From contig NZ_CP108509.1 of assembly GCF_035917275.1 (NCBI RefSeq), forward strand, positions 992,001 through 1,056,000: a stretch of 64,000 bases of DNA. Direction: 5' to 3'. The position numbers were made by a program, and so were the translations under genes. Below the pieces are notes generated by a model. That model was given only the letters and a program-made list of their open reading frames with translations, did not search any database and was not told where the DNA came from. The number at the start of each line of letters is the position of its first letter. Position 1 is the first letter of the stretch. Of the stretch, positions 50,659 through 58,784 are shown piece after piece. This stretch comes from Streptomyces sp. NBC_01237 (GTDB taxonomy: Bacteria; Actinomycetota; Actinomycetes; Streptomycetales; Streptomycetaceae).

Positions 50659-51714
50659 CTACCGGGGCCTGGTGTCGTGGGCGGGCAGCGGTCGCAGGCC
50701 CGACCAGCGGTGCAGCATGCGGGTGGCGAGGGCCGAGCACAGCCGGCCGAGGGCACGCAGGTGTTCATGGTCGCGGGTGAGCTCGGCGACCGCTCCGAGC
50801 CGGTGCACCAGCCGCTCCCGGGCGAGGACGTCTCCCCACGCGAAGTCGGCCACGGGTACCCGCGCGAGGTGGTCGACCGACTCGCGGTGGGCTCGCTCGA
50901 CCAGCGCGTCGCCGCGGATCAGCCAGCCCGCGCAGGCGTCGGCGAGGTCGCCGGGTACGTCCGTGCCGGTCAGCGTCCGCCAGGTGGAGCGGTAGACGTC
51001 CTCCGCCTCCGCGAACGGCGCGGGCCCGACCGACATGGCACACCAGCAGGTCGGGAACCCGATCCGCAGGTAGGCGAGTTCGACGAGTCCGTTCCCGAGC
51101 GCGGCCTGTTCGAAGTCGATGAACCGGACGCCGGAGGCGGTGTGCAGGTCATTGCCGGGGCAGGGGTCTCCGTGCAGCAGCGCGTGGTGGGGCGTGGGGT
51201 CCGACCGGTCGAGCAGGGAGTCGAGTTCGCCCGGCACTTCGCGCGGTACGGGGACGTCGAGGGCCCTGGCGAAGGCCAGGAAGGATGCGGCGTCCCCGGC
51301 CGTGGGACCGGACCACGCGGGCAGGATGCCGTTGTCCGCCGGGCCGGTGAGGGCGTGCAGCCGGGCGAGCGACTCCGCGTACCCCGGCAGCCAGTCGCCG
51401 GCGGGGCCGAGGTCGTCCACGTACTCCAGGACCAGCACCCGGTTCGGCGGGTCCGTGGCGAGCAGCGCGGGAGCGACGCCCGGCCGGGGGGCCCGCGCGG
51501 CCAGCCGCAGCGCGGCGGCCTCGCGCGCGTAGCGGGCGTCCGCGTCCGCCGCGGCGTCGCCGCCGTCGGTGATCTGCTTGACGATCACCCGGCCGCCGTC
51601 GCGGAGTCCGACCCGCCACACACGCGATCGCGGACTGCTCTCCAGCGGGACGGCCCCGGCGGGAGCGCCCAGTACGTCGCGGAGTTCGTCGCTCATCGGT
51701 ACACGGTCCGGCAT
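50659..51714 (-). CDS. Aminoglycoside-phosphotransferase-like kinase (APH/ChoK fold)
   Basis: A 351-aa kinase fold. ATP-site strand VWRVGLRDGGRVIVKQITDG, then HALLHGDPCPGNDLHT with the catalytic-loop Asp and Asn, then VRFIDFEQAALGN with the metal Asp (IDF). The family includes antibiotic, choline and sugar kinases, and the substrate is not shown by sequence. The ATG at 51714 is preceded at exactly six bases by TACGCT (51726-51721), consistent with a leaderless start. Convergent with the FAD oxidoreductase gene; not clearly part of the glycan locus. Confidence 0.78.
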   Translation of the reverse strand: MPDRVPMSDELRDVLGAPAGAVPLESSPRSRVWRVGLRDGGRVIVKQITDGGDAAADADARYAREAAALRLAARAPRPGVAPALLATDPPNRVLVLEYVDDLGPAGDWLPGYAESLARLHALTGPADNGILPAWSGPTAGDAASFLAFARALDVPVPREVPGELDSLLDRSDPTPHHALLHGDPCPGNDLHTASGVRFIDFEQAALGNGLVELAYLRIGFPTCWCAMSVGPAPFAEAEDVYRSTWRTLTGTDVPGDLADACAGWLIRGDALVERAHRESVDHLARVPVADFAWGDVLARERLVHRLGAVAELTRDHEHLRALGRLCSALATRMLHRWSGLRPLPAHDTRPR

Positions 51715-51950
51715 GGGGTCAGCGTAGGGCTTCGGGCGAGGGCCACGAGCGACGTGTACGGGATGCCGTGCGGCGCGGTCCCGTGGCAGTGCGTTCGCCC
51801 GATGTCCTGAATCCGTACCCGGCCAGACAGTTGACGCGTTCAGGCAACCCCCGGCGCGCGACTCCCGTCTTGATCACCGACAGGAAGGGTTCGCCGCACG
51901 TGACGGGCGGCGGCCACCCCCACCAGTTCCGGGCTATGAGCGCCATACAG

Positions 51951-51982
51951 CTATGCACTCCATGTATACATCAGATGCATAG
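51951..51982. promoter_or_regulatory. 32-bp compound AT-rich dyad upstream of the TPR/prenyl synthase operon
   Basis: CTATGCA at 51951-51957 pairs with TGCATAG at 51976-51982, and between them, each after four bases, lies the perfect palindrome ATGTATACAT (51962-51971). The whole is symmetric about one centre. It lies 38 bases before the likely start at 52020, and AT richness here is far above the genome norm. This looks like an operator for a dimeric or tetrameric regulator. The remaining 51715-51950 holds no gene that I can support. Confidence 0.7.
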
Positions 51983-52019
51983 CCGTGCGGTGACCGGACT
52001 TGACGCGCGAAAGGCACCC

Positions 52020-53081
52020 ATGCAGAGCAAAGCACTGGCGCCCGAGTACCAAGGTGCTCTCACCAAGATGTCGGTGAACGCCTCCCTGACCGATGTTCTG
52101 GCCGAGGGCATACGTCACTTGGCGGCAGCCGAGGCTTCCGGCTCGCAGGCGGAGGTGGCACGGGCCGGGCTCGCCGTGGCGGAGGCGCACCGCAGGCTGG
52201 GGAATGTGACGGAGGCCGATCTGGCCTGGAAGGCCAGTTACCGGTCCGCCCGCTCGGTCGAGGACCTCGGTGCCATGGCCTGGGCGCTCTGGAGCGGTGG
52301 GACGCTGGCCCGCCAACGGGGCGCCCTGCGGCTCGCTTTCCGGCTGCTCGGGCTCGCCGCCGACATGGGCAAGCGCGGCGGGGACGTCGTCGCGCGCGGC
52401 TACTCCCTCGCCGGTCTCGCCGAGACCGGCCGAATACAGGGCGACTACCGGACCGTCGCGGCCCTGCACGAGCAGCTGCTCGCCGAGGCGCGTGCCCGCG
52501 GCGAGGCACGGCACACCGTATGGGCACTGGAAGGCATCGCGCAGATCCACCGCAACACGGGTTCGCTCGACACGGCCCTGACGATGTTCGAGGAGGCGGC
52601 CCAGCTCGCGAAGGACGCGGACGACTGGCGCGGCCGGGCATGGGGCCTGCGCGGCATCGCCGACATCGTCTCCCTGCGGGACGACCCGGAGCGCGCCCTG
52701 GCCCTGCTCGCCGAGGCCGAAGTCACCTGCCGCGAGATGAAGTTGTCCAGCGCGCTCGCCTACAACCACAAGATGCGCGCCAATGTCCTCTTCCGCGCCC
52801 GCCGGTACGAGGAGGCCCGCACGGTGTACGAGCAGGCGCTCGAAGAGTTCAGCGCCATGAGCGAGCCCCGCGGCGAGGCGCTGGCCCGGCTCGGGCTCGT
52901 CAAGGCGCGCGCCAGGCTCGGCCGCGACCGGGACGAAACCGCCGCGGATCTGGACGGGTTGCGCCGCACACTGGACCGGATCGGTCTGCTGAACGCCCGG
53001 GAGATGGTGGACAAGGCGTACGCCGAACTCGGCGTGGCACCCAGCGGCGGCGCGGGCGACGACGAGAGCGGCCGCCGATGA
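52020..53081 (+). CDS. TPR-repeat protein
   Basis: A 353-aa protein built of helical hairpins of the tetratricopeptide type; repeats are visible from about residue 30 to 340, for example AGLAVAEAHRRLGNVTEADLAWKASYRSARS, GLAETGRIQGDYRTVAALHEQLLAEARARG and ALEGIAQIHRNTGSLDTALTMFEEAAQLAKD. ATG 52020 (MQSKALAPEYQ) is chosen since GAAAGG precedes it by about six bases; the frame runs to 51768, but upstream residues include the dyad DNA and look non-coding. It overlaps the prenyl synthase gene (ATGA), so it may scaffold that enzyme or its product pathway. Confidence 0.75.
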   Translation: MQSKALAPEYQGALTKMSVNASLTDVLAEGIRHLAAAEASGSQAEVARAGLAVAEAHRRLGNVTEADLAWKASYRSARSVEDLGAMAWALWSGGTLARQRGALRLAFRLLGLAADMGKRGGDVVARGYSLAGLAETGRIQGDYRTVAALHEQLLAEARARGEARHTVWALEGIAQIHRNTGSLDTALTMFEEAAQLAKDADDWRGRAWGLRGIADIVSLRDDPERALALLAEAEVTCREMKLSSALAYNHKMRANVLFRARRYEEARTVYEQALEEFSAMSEPRGEALARLGLVKARARLGRDRDETAADLDGLRRTLDRIGLLNAREMVDKAYAELGVAPSGGAGDDESGRR

Positions 53082-54127
53082 CCGTGCCCACGACCCAACA
53101 GGACACCGCGCCCCGGACGCTGGCCCGCTGCCGCGATCTCGTACGGCCCGCTCTCGCCCAGGCCGTAGGGCGCCTGCACCCCTGGCACGCCGGGATGGCC
53201 GCCTTCTCCCTGGGCTGGAGCGACGTGGACGGCAGCCCGCTGCCCGGTTCGCAGGGCAAGGGGATCCGGCAGGCACTCGCGGTGCTCGGTGCCGAGGCGG
53301 CCGGAGCCCCCGGCCGGGAGGCCGTCGTGGGCGCGGTCGCCGTGGAGCTGATCCATACGTTCTCCCTGCTGCACGACGACATCATGGACGGCGACGAGAC
53401 CCGCCGGCAGCGCCCCACCGTGTGGAAGGCGTACGGCACCGGCCCCGCGGTGCTGGCGGGAGACGCCCTCTTCGCCCTGGCCGTACAGACGCTGGCCGAC
53501 GCGCCCGGCGGGAGCGGCGCCCCGGCGGTGCGGCGGCTGGCCTCGGCGCTGAGCGACCTGGTGCGCGGTCAGGCGGAGGACCTCCTCTTCGAGTCCAGGC
53601 CCTGGACGGGGCCCGGAGCGGTCCGTCCGCACGAGTACCGGTCGATGGCCGAACACAAGACGGGCGCGCTGCTCGGCTGTGCCGCAGGGCTGGGCGCCGT
53701 GCTGGCCGGGGCCCCCGCGGACACGGCCGACGCCCTGGACCGGGCGGGCCGGCACCTCGGGGTGGCGTTCCAGGCGGTGGACGACCTCCTCGGCATCTGG
53801 GGGGACCCGCAGACCACGGGCAAGCCGGTGCACAGCGATCTGCGCCGCCGGAAGAAGACATACCCCGTCCTGGCGGCGCTGGCCGCGGACCACCCCGCCG
53901 CCCGCCGGCTGGAGGTCCTCCTGCACGCCGGCGGACCGCTCGACGACGACGCTGCCCGCCGGGCGGCCGGTCTCATCGAGGAAGCCGGTGGCCGCACCGC
54001 CACCGTGGTCGAGGCGCACGAGCACCTGGCCGCAGCCCGCGAGAGCCTGGCCCGCGTTCCACTCGCTCCGGCCGCGCACGAGGAGATCCTGGCGCTTCTC
54101 CCGTACCTCATCCGACGCACCATGTGA
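53078..54127 (+). CDS. Polyprenyl diphosphate synthase family protein
   Basis: A 349-aa isoprenyl synthase. First Asp-rich motif LLHDDIMDGDETRRQRPTVW, second Asp-rich region FQAVDDLLGIWGDPQTTGKPVHSDLRRRKKTYPVL; both metal motifs are kept. The N-terminal portion includes HPWHAGMAAFSLGWSDVDG. The residues upstream of the first motif are mixed, so chain length cannot be read safely. It is coupled to the TPR gene and followed by a hairpin at 54151-54178. No cyclase or glycosyltransferase is adjacent, so the product's role is not shown. Confidence 0.85.
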   Translation: MTVPTTQQDTAPRTLARCRDLVRPALAQAVGRLHPWHAGMAAFSLGWSDVDGSPLPGSQGKGIRQALAVLGAEAAGAPGREAVVGAVAVELIHTFSLLHDDIMDGDETRRQRPTVWKAYGTGPAVLAGDALFALAVQTLADAPGGSGAPAVRRLASALSDLVRGQAEDLLFESRPWTGPGAVRPHEYRSMAEHKTGALLGCAAGLGAVLAGAPADTADALDRAGRHLGVAFQAVDDLLGIWGDPQTTGKPVHSDLRRRKKTYPVLAALAADHPAARRLEVLLHAGGPLDDDAARRAAGLIEEAGGRTATVVEAHEHLAAARESLARVPLAPAAHEEILALLPYLIRRTM

Positions 54128-54760
54128 CGCAACACCCCACCACGCTCCGCGACCCCGCCGGTCCCTCCCGGCGGGGTCGTCCTGTCAGCGGTGTCGCGGC
54201 TCCGGACGCACGCGTCCGTCACGAGCGCCCCGCAGATCCCCACCGCTTTGCGGACAATAGAACCAATCGGCAGAACGAATGGTGGGCCTTACAGGTATTC
54301 AGGCAATCGGCCGCATTATCACCCTCTCGTAGAGGGTGGGATCAGGACCGCGCGACCATCCCGCTCCCCGGTGTCCTTGCGGCCGGGACCTCGCCGCACC
54401 GCCCAGCGGCAGCCCGGTTCCACCGGAGCCGAATAGGCGTACGGCATTTCCGGAACTCCACTGGAACAGCCTGCCATTCGAGTGTTCCCCACATGGACGC
54501 ATGAGCGAGTCACGCGCGTCTTTCGGCCTTCTGTCTGCCAAAGTGCACTTCGTCTTTACTCACTGGATTGATCCCGCAGTTGACGTCGTGAGGCGTCACA
54601 TCCAAGAAGCCGCGCGACGGCCTCATGGATGAGGTCTCTCCTATCCGGCTGCCCGACCGCCCTCTTTCTTCGGCGGTCGGATCACCGTCGTTTCAGAATC
54701 TCCTGATACCAGGGCTTTCCCGAGCCCGCGCTTCGGGGGCACGTAAGAAGAGAGCCGGCC
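54128..54760 (+). promoter_or_regulatory. 633-bp leader region before the exopolysaccharide operon
   Basis: No convincing gene lies in this gap; the few small open frames show no family resemblance. It holds several structured elements: the terminator at 54151-54178, CGGACGC-AC-GCGTCCG (54203-54218), CACCCTCT-CGT-AGAGGGTG (54320-54338), the palindrome AAGTGCACTT (54541-54550), and CCGACCGCC paired with GGCGGTCGG (54653-54680). The stretch 54240-54310 and 54470-54570 is AT-richer than the genome. It is probably a long, regulated promoter and 5' untranslated leader for the operon starting at 54761. Confidence 0.5.
54151..54178 (+). terminator. Terminator after the polyprenyl synthase gene
   Basis: GACCCCGCCGG (54151-54161) pairs perfectly with CCGGCGGGGTC (54168-54178) around a 6-base loop, 24 bases after the stop at 54127. 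Confidence 0.75.
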
Positions 54761-55936
54761 GTGCTGCAAGAGCGTTGCACTGAAGAAAGACAATTGACGG
54801 TCCTTCATTTGGTACAGCCAGTGGATGGCGGCGTGGCCCGCGTGGTCACCGACCTCGTGAAGGAGCAGGCCCGGGCGGGTCTGCGCCCGGTGGTGGCCTG
54901 TCCGCCCGTCGGTCCGCTGGCGGACCGGGCCGCGGCGGCCGGAGCGGTGGTCCACAGCTGGCCCGCCGTGCGGGCGCCCGGTCCTCGGCTGGCCGGGGAG
55001 GTCGCGGCCGCGAGGCGGCTGATCCGTGAGTGCCGTCCGCATGTGCTGCACGCGCACAGCGCCAAGGCGGGTCTCGCGGGCCGTATCGCCGCACGCGGCC
55101 GGGTGCCCACCGTGTTCCAGCCGCACGCCTGGTCGTTCGAGGCCGTGGGCGGCCGCACCGCCGAGCTGGCCCTGAAGTGGGAACGCTTCGGGGCGCGTTG
55201 GGCCGACCACATCCTGTGTGTCAGCGAATCCGAACTGCGCACCGGGCAGGAGGCGGGCATCACCGCCCGCTGGTCGGTGATCCACAACGGGATCGACCTC
55301 GCCCACTTCCGCCCCGGAGACCGCAGGGACCGCCGGACGGCCCGTGCGGCCCTGCCCCTGCTGGACGGGGTCGAGGCCGACGCTCCGCTGGTCGTCTGCG
55401 TCGGCCGCCTGAGCCGGCAGAAGGGCCAGGACGTGCTGCTGCGGGCCTGGCGGCGGATGCGGGTCGAGGGTGCCCGGCTGGTCCTGGTGGGCGACGGTCC
55501 CGATCTGGACAGCCTGCGGGCCGCGGCCCCCGACGGTGTGCTGTTCACCGGAGCGAGCCAGGACGTGCGGCCGTGGATCCACGCGGCGGACGTCCTCGTC
55601 CTGCCCTCCCGCTGGGAGGGCATGGCACTGGCCCCTCTGGAAGCCATGGCCTGCGGCCGGCCCGTCGTGATGTCCGACGTCAACGGCGCCCGGGAGAGCC
55701 TGCCGCCCGGTCACGAGGGGCACTGCATCGTGCCGCCCGAGGATCCGGCGGCCCTCGCCTCGGCGCTCACCGGCCTCCTCACCGACCCGGCGCTGAGGGA
55801 CGCGCTGTCCCGCAGCGTCCAGCGCCACACACGAGCTGTCTTCGACGTCCGGGAGACCGCGGGGGCGGTAGCCGGGCTCTACCAGGAACTCGTCGGCTTG
55901 TCCGGCCCCACGATGAGGAAGCGCACCGAGCGATGA
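54761..55936 (+). CDS. GT4-family glycosyltransferase (exopolysaccharide)
   Basis: A 391-aa GT-B glycosyltransferase. N-terminal fold LTVLHLVQPVDGGVARVVTDLVKEQARAG, then the C-lobe VCVGRLSRQKGQDVLLRAWRRM, LVLVGDGPDLDSLRAAAP and the E-x7-E donor motif PSRWEGMALAPLEAMACGRPVVMSD. Start unclear: GTG 54761 with AAGAGAG ahead is listed; TTG 54794 (giving MTVLHLVQ) with AGAAAG five bases upstream is equally possible. First gene of the exopolysaccharide operon; the next ATG overlaps its stop (ATGA). Confidence 0.85.
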   Translation: MLQERCTEERQLTVLHLVQPVDGGVARVVTDLVKEQARAGLRPVVACPPVGPLADRAAAAGAVVHSWPAVRAPGPRLAGEVAAARRLIRECRPHVLHAHSAKAGLAGRIAARGRVPTVFQPHAWSFEAVGGRTAELALKWERFGARWADHILCVSESELRTGQEAGITARWSVIHNGIDLAHFRPGDRRDRRTARAALPLLDGVEADAPLVVCVGRLSRQKGQDVLLRAWRRMRVEGARLVLVGDGPDLDSLRAAAPDGVLFTGASQDVRPWIHAADVLVLPSRWEGMALAPLEAMACGRPVVMSDVNGARESLPPGHEGHCIVPPEDPAALASALTGLLTDPALRDALSRSVQRHTRAVFDVRETAGAVAGLYQELVGLSGPTMRKRTER

Positions 55937-57423
55937 CGACGGAGAGTGCACCGGTCCCCGGCACTGCCCAGGCAACAGCCTTTCAGGCACACACGGTTCA
56001 TCCGCCGCGAAGAGGCGGGGCCCGCGCGCCGTCCCTGCGCCGCACCCGCACGGGCGGCCGGTACGCACCCGCGGCGCGGCTGCTGCTCGCCGACTCGCTC
56101 GCGCTGGGCATCACCCTGGCGGTGTTCTCCCCGGTGCCGTGGCCGTCGGCGTGGCTCGCCGTCCAGGCCGCGGCCCAACTGATGCTGCACGCCTACCGGG
56201 GGCTGTACCGGCAGGGCCTGTCCCCCTCGGCCCTGTCCGAGCTGCCCGCGCTCCTCGGTCTCGCCCTGCTCCAGTGGTACGCGACCGCCGAACTGCTCGC
56301 CGCGTGGGACCCGCGTCACGCGATCGGCTGGTCGGCGCTGGCCTGCGCGGCGGCGGCGCAGACGGTGCTGTGCTGCGTCGCACGGGCCGCGGTCCACCGC
56401 GCACGCCTGCGGTCCGGCGCGAGGAACCCGCAGGCCGCCGTCGTCGTGGGGCACGGAGCGACCGCCCAGCAGGTCACGGCGGCGCTGTACGAACACCCCG
56501 AGTACGGGCTGCGACCGGTCGGCCGGGTCGTCCCCGGCCTTGCCCCGGACGAGGGCTTCACCGCGTCCCCGGCCGGATTCCCGCCCCTGCCCTCCCTGGT
56601 CACGGTGGAGGAGGCGGGCCGGGCCGTCGTCCAGAGCGGGGTGCGCCACGCGGTCTTCACCGCCCCGCCCGACGCGACCCCCGAAGGGGCGGCCCTCTTC
56701 GGCCTGTTCGTCGGGCACGGCTGCCGGGTGTGGCTGATCAGCAGCCCCGGTTCCGGGGCCGCCGCCCCGCGACCGGCCGGGGCCAGGCCCGACCATCTGT
56801 GGGGCTTCACCGCGTATGCCCTGCACAGCGGAGCGCACCGGCCCCTGACACACGGGGTCAAGCGGGTCATGGACGCCGTGCTGGCCGCGCTCGTCCTGCT
56901 GGCGGTGGCCCCTCTCATGGCGGGGTGCGCACTGGCGGTACGGCTCTCCGACGGGCCGGGCGTCGTCTTCCGGCAGGAACGCGTCGGCCGGCACGGACGG
57001 CCGTTCGTCCTGCTGAAGTTCCGCACGCTGCGACCGGCCGACGCACAGGAGTCGGCCACCCGGTGGAACGTCGCGGCCGACGGGCGGATGAGCCGGGTCG
57101 GCCGGATCCTGCGCCGCACGTCGCTCGATGAGCTGCCGCAGCTGTGGAACGTCCTGCGCGGTGACATGAGCCTGGTCGGCCCCCGGCCCGAACGCCCCTT
57201 CTTCGTGGCCCAGTTCAGCCGCGCCCACCCCGGATACCAGGCCCGCCACCGGATGCCGGTCGGCATCACCGGACTCGCCCAGGTGAACGGCCTGCGCGGC
57301 GACACGTCGATCGAGGAGCGGGCGCGGTTCGACAACCGCTACATCGAGACCTGGTCGCTCTGGCAGGACGCGTGCGTACTCGCCCGCACCGCCGGTTCCC
57401 TGTTCCGGCTCGGAGGCAGCTGA
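55933..57423 (+). CDS. Polyprenyl glycosylphosphotransferase (WbaP/CpsD-like, initiating transferase)
   Basis: A 496-aa membrane protein. N-terminal half with about four helices (residues 45-140) and a CoA-binding-like Rossmann part (AVVVGHGATAQQVTAALYEHPEYGLRPVG). C-terminal bacterial sugar transferase: KRVMDAVLAALVLLAVAPLM, FRQERVGRHGRPFVLLKFRTL, SLDELPQLWNVLRGDMSLVGPRPE, MPVGITGLAQVNGLRG. It transfers a sugar-1-phosphate to undecaprenyl phosphate, starting each repeat unit at the inner face of the membrane. Coupled to the GT4 gene by ATGA. Confidence 0.92.
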   Translation: MTTESAPVPGTAQATAFQAHTVHPPRRGGARAPSLRRTRTGGRYAPAARLLLADSLALGITLAVFSPVPWPSAWLAVQAAAQLMLHAYRGLYRQGLSPSALSELPALLGLALLQWYATAELLAAWDPRHAIGWSALACAAAAQTVLCCVARAAVHRARLRSGARNPQAAVVVGHGATAQQVTAALYEHPEYGLRPVGRVVPGLAPDEGFTASPAGFPPLPSLVTVEEAGRAVVQSGVRHAVFTAPPDATPEGAALFGLFVGHGCRVWLISSPGSGAAAPRPAGARPDHLWGFTAYALHSGAHRPLTHGVKRVMDAVLAALVLLAVAPLMAGCALAVRLSDGPGVVFRQERVGRHGRPFVLLKFRTLRPADAQESATRWNVAADGRMSRVGRILRRTSLDELPQLWNVLRGDMSLVGPRPERPFFVAQFSRAHPGYQARHRMPVGITGLAQVNGLRGDTSIEERARFDNRYIETWSLWQDACVLARTAGSLFRLGGS

Positions 57424-57425
57424 TC

Positions 57426-58784
57426 ATGGCCGTGACGTACACAGCGGCTGTGCCCGTACGTACCGTCCCCCGCGTCATCGCGGGCCGTTGGAAGAACCAG
57501 TGGCCGCTGCTCCCCCTGGTCGCGGCCGTCCTGCTGCCCGCCGTCCCGGTCGCGGCCCAGGGCTCCGGAGCCTGGCCCGGTGTCCCCCCTGCCGACATCG
57601 CGTCGGGCCTCGCGGTGCTCCTGTGCGTGGGCCGCCTGCTGTTCCTCCGGCAGCGCCCCCTGACGGCCGCCGCCGCGCTGGTCCTGGGCCTTCCCGCTCT
57701 CGGTTTCGCCGTGGCGACGGTCACGGCGGGCGACCCGGCCGGCGCGCTGCCCGGCCTCGTGCGTTACCTCCAGGTCTTCGTCCTGGTGCCGGCCGCCGTC
57801 TTCCTCCTGGTCAAGGACGCCCATGGGTTCCGGGTCGTCTCCGGAGCCCTCGTGCTCCTGGCACTCGTCCAGGGCATCACGGGTGTCCACCAGTACGTCA
57901 CCGGCACCGGTGCCTCGTACATGGGCGAGGAGATCCGGGCCGTGGGCACCTTCGGGCCCAGCGACATCATGGGAATGGCCACGGTCGTCGCCTACGGTCT
58001 GCTCGCCGCCGCCGCCCACGCGCTGCGCACCCCCGAGGGTTCTCCCCGCTGGCTCCGGCCCTGCGCGGCCCTCACCGCCGTCGCCCTGACCGTTCCGCTC
58101 GTGCTGTCCTTCAGCAGGGGGGTGTGGATCGCCACGGCGGTGGCGGTCGTCGCCGTGCTCGTGCTGACCGGCCGACAGCAGGCGATCCGCTCGCTCGCCG
58201 TCCTGTGCGCCGCTTCGGTGGTGCTCGTCGGGGGCCTCGGCATCGGCTCCGGGATGATCTCGGAACGGCTCGGCAGCGTCACCCAGGTGACCCGGAACCC
58301 CGACCGTTCGGTCAGCGACCGGTACGCCATGTGGAGCGCCGCGGCCGGTATGTGGCGCGAGCGGCCCGCGACGGGGGTCGGCCTCAAGGGCTTCCCCGCG
58401 CACCGCGACGGGCACGCCTCGATCGGGCTCTCCTCGGGCAGTGACACCGAGGGTGCGGGCCAGGCGTTCCGGAGGCAGGCACTCCTGTCACCGCACAACA
58501 TGTACCTGCTCGTCCTGGGCGAGCAGGGTCTGATCGGGCTCACCGCGGTGCTCGGCAGCTGGGCCGCGATCCTGGCCGGTTCCGTACGCAGGCTGGTCCG
58601 CGCCCGGTCGCGCGGGCACGCGGCCGTGGACTGCGGGCTGGTGGCGGTCGGCCTGATGACCTGGCAGACCGTCAACTTCCTCTACGCGGACATCGGCGGC
58701 CCCACCACGGTACTCAGCGGAATCATCCTCGGGCTCGCCGCCTGGTGGGCGTTGGCCGAGCCGGAAAAGGTGAGCGCCGCGTGA
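57426..58784 (+). CDS. O-antigen ligase/Wzy-like polymerase
   Basis: A 452-aa protein with roughly ten to twelve helices. A large extracytoplasmic loop after VLSFSRGVWIATAVAVVAVLVL contains SDRYAMWSAAAGMWRERPATGVGLKGFP and SPHNMYLLVLGEQGLIGL, the Wzy_C/WaaL signature (Arg and His in the loop). It should polymerise the repeat units or ligate them outside the membrane. Starts three bases after the previous stop, and the next gene overlaps it (GTGA). Confidence 0.85.
   Translation: MAVTYTAAVPVRTVPRVIAGRWKNQWPLLPLVAAVLLPAVPVAAQGSGAWPGVPPADIASGLAVLLCVGRLLFLRQRPLTAAAALVLGLPALGFAVATVTAGDPAGALPGLVRYLQVFVLVPAAVFLLVKDAHGFRVVSGALVLLALVQGITGVHQYVTGTGASYMGEEIRAVGTFGPSDIMGMATVVAYGLLAAAAHALRTPEGSPRWLRPCAALTAVALTVPLVLSFSRGVWIATAVAVVAVLVLTGRQQAIRSLAVLCAASVVLVGGLGIGSGMISERLGSVTQVTRNPDRSVSDRYAMWSAAAGMWRERPATGVGLKGFPAHRDGHASIGLSSGSDTEGAGQAFRRQALLSPHNMYLLVLGEQGLIGLTAVLGSWAAILAGSVRRLVRARSRGHAAVDCGLVAVGLMTWQTVNFLYADIGGPTTVLSGIILGLAAWWALAEPEKVSAA

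Noticed and set aside
51831..51842. TTGACGCGTTCA, similar to the GntR-LacI site at 30732
   Set aside because: Not a full palindrome and in front of an unrelated gene; more likely a chance or -35-like TTGACG.
54336..54632. 98-aa open frame in the exopolysaccharide leader
   Set aside because: No ribosome-binding site, no family resemblance and a Pro/Arg-rich start; treated as leader DNA.
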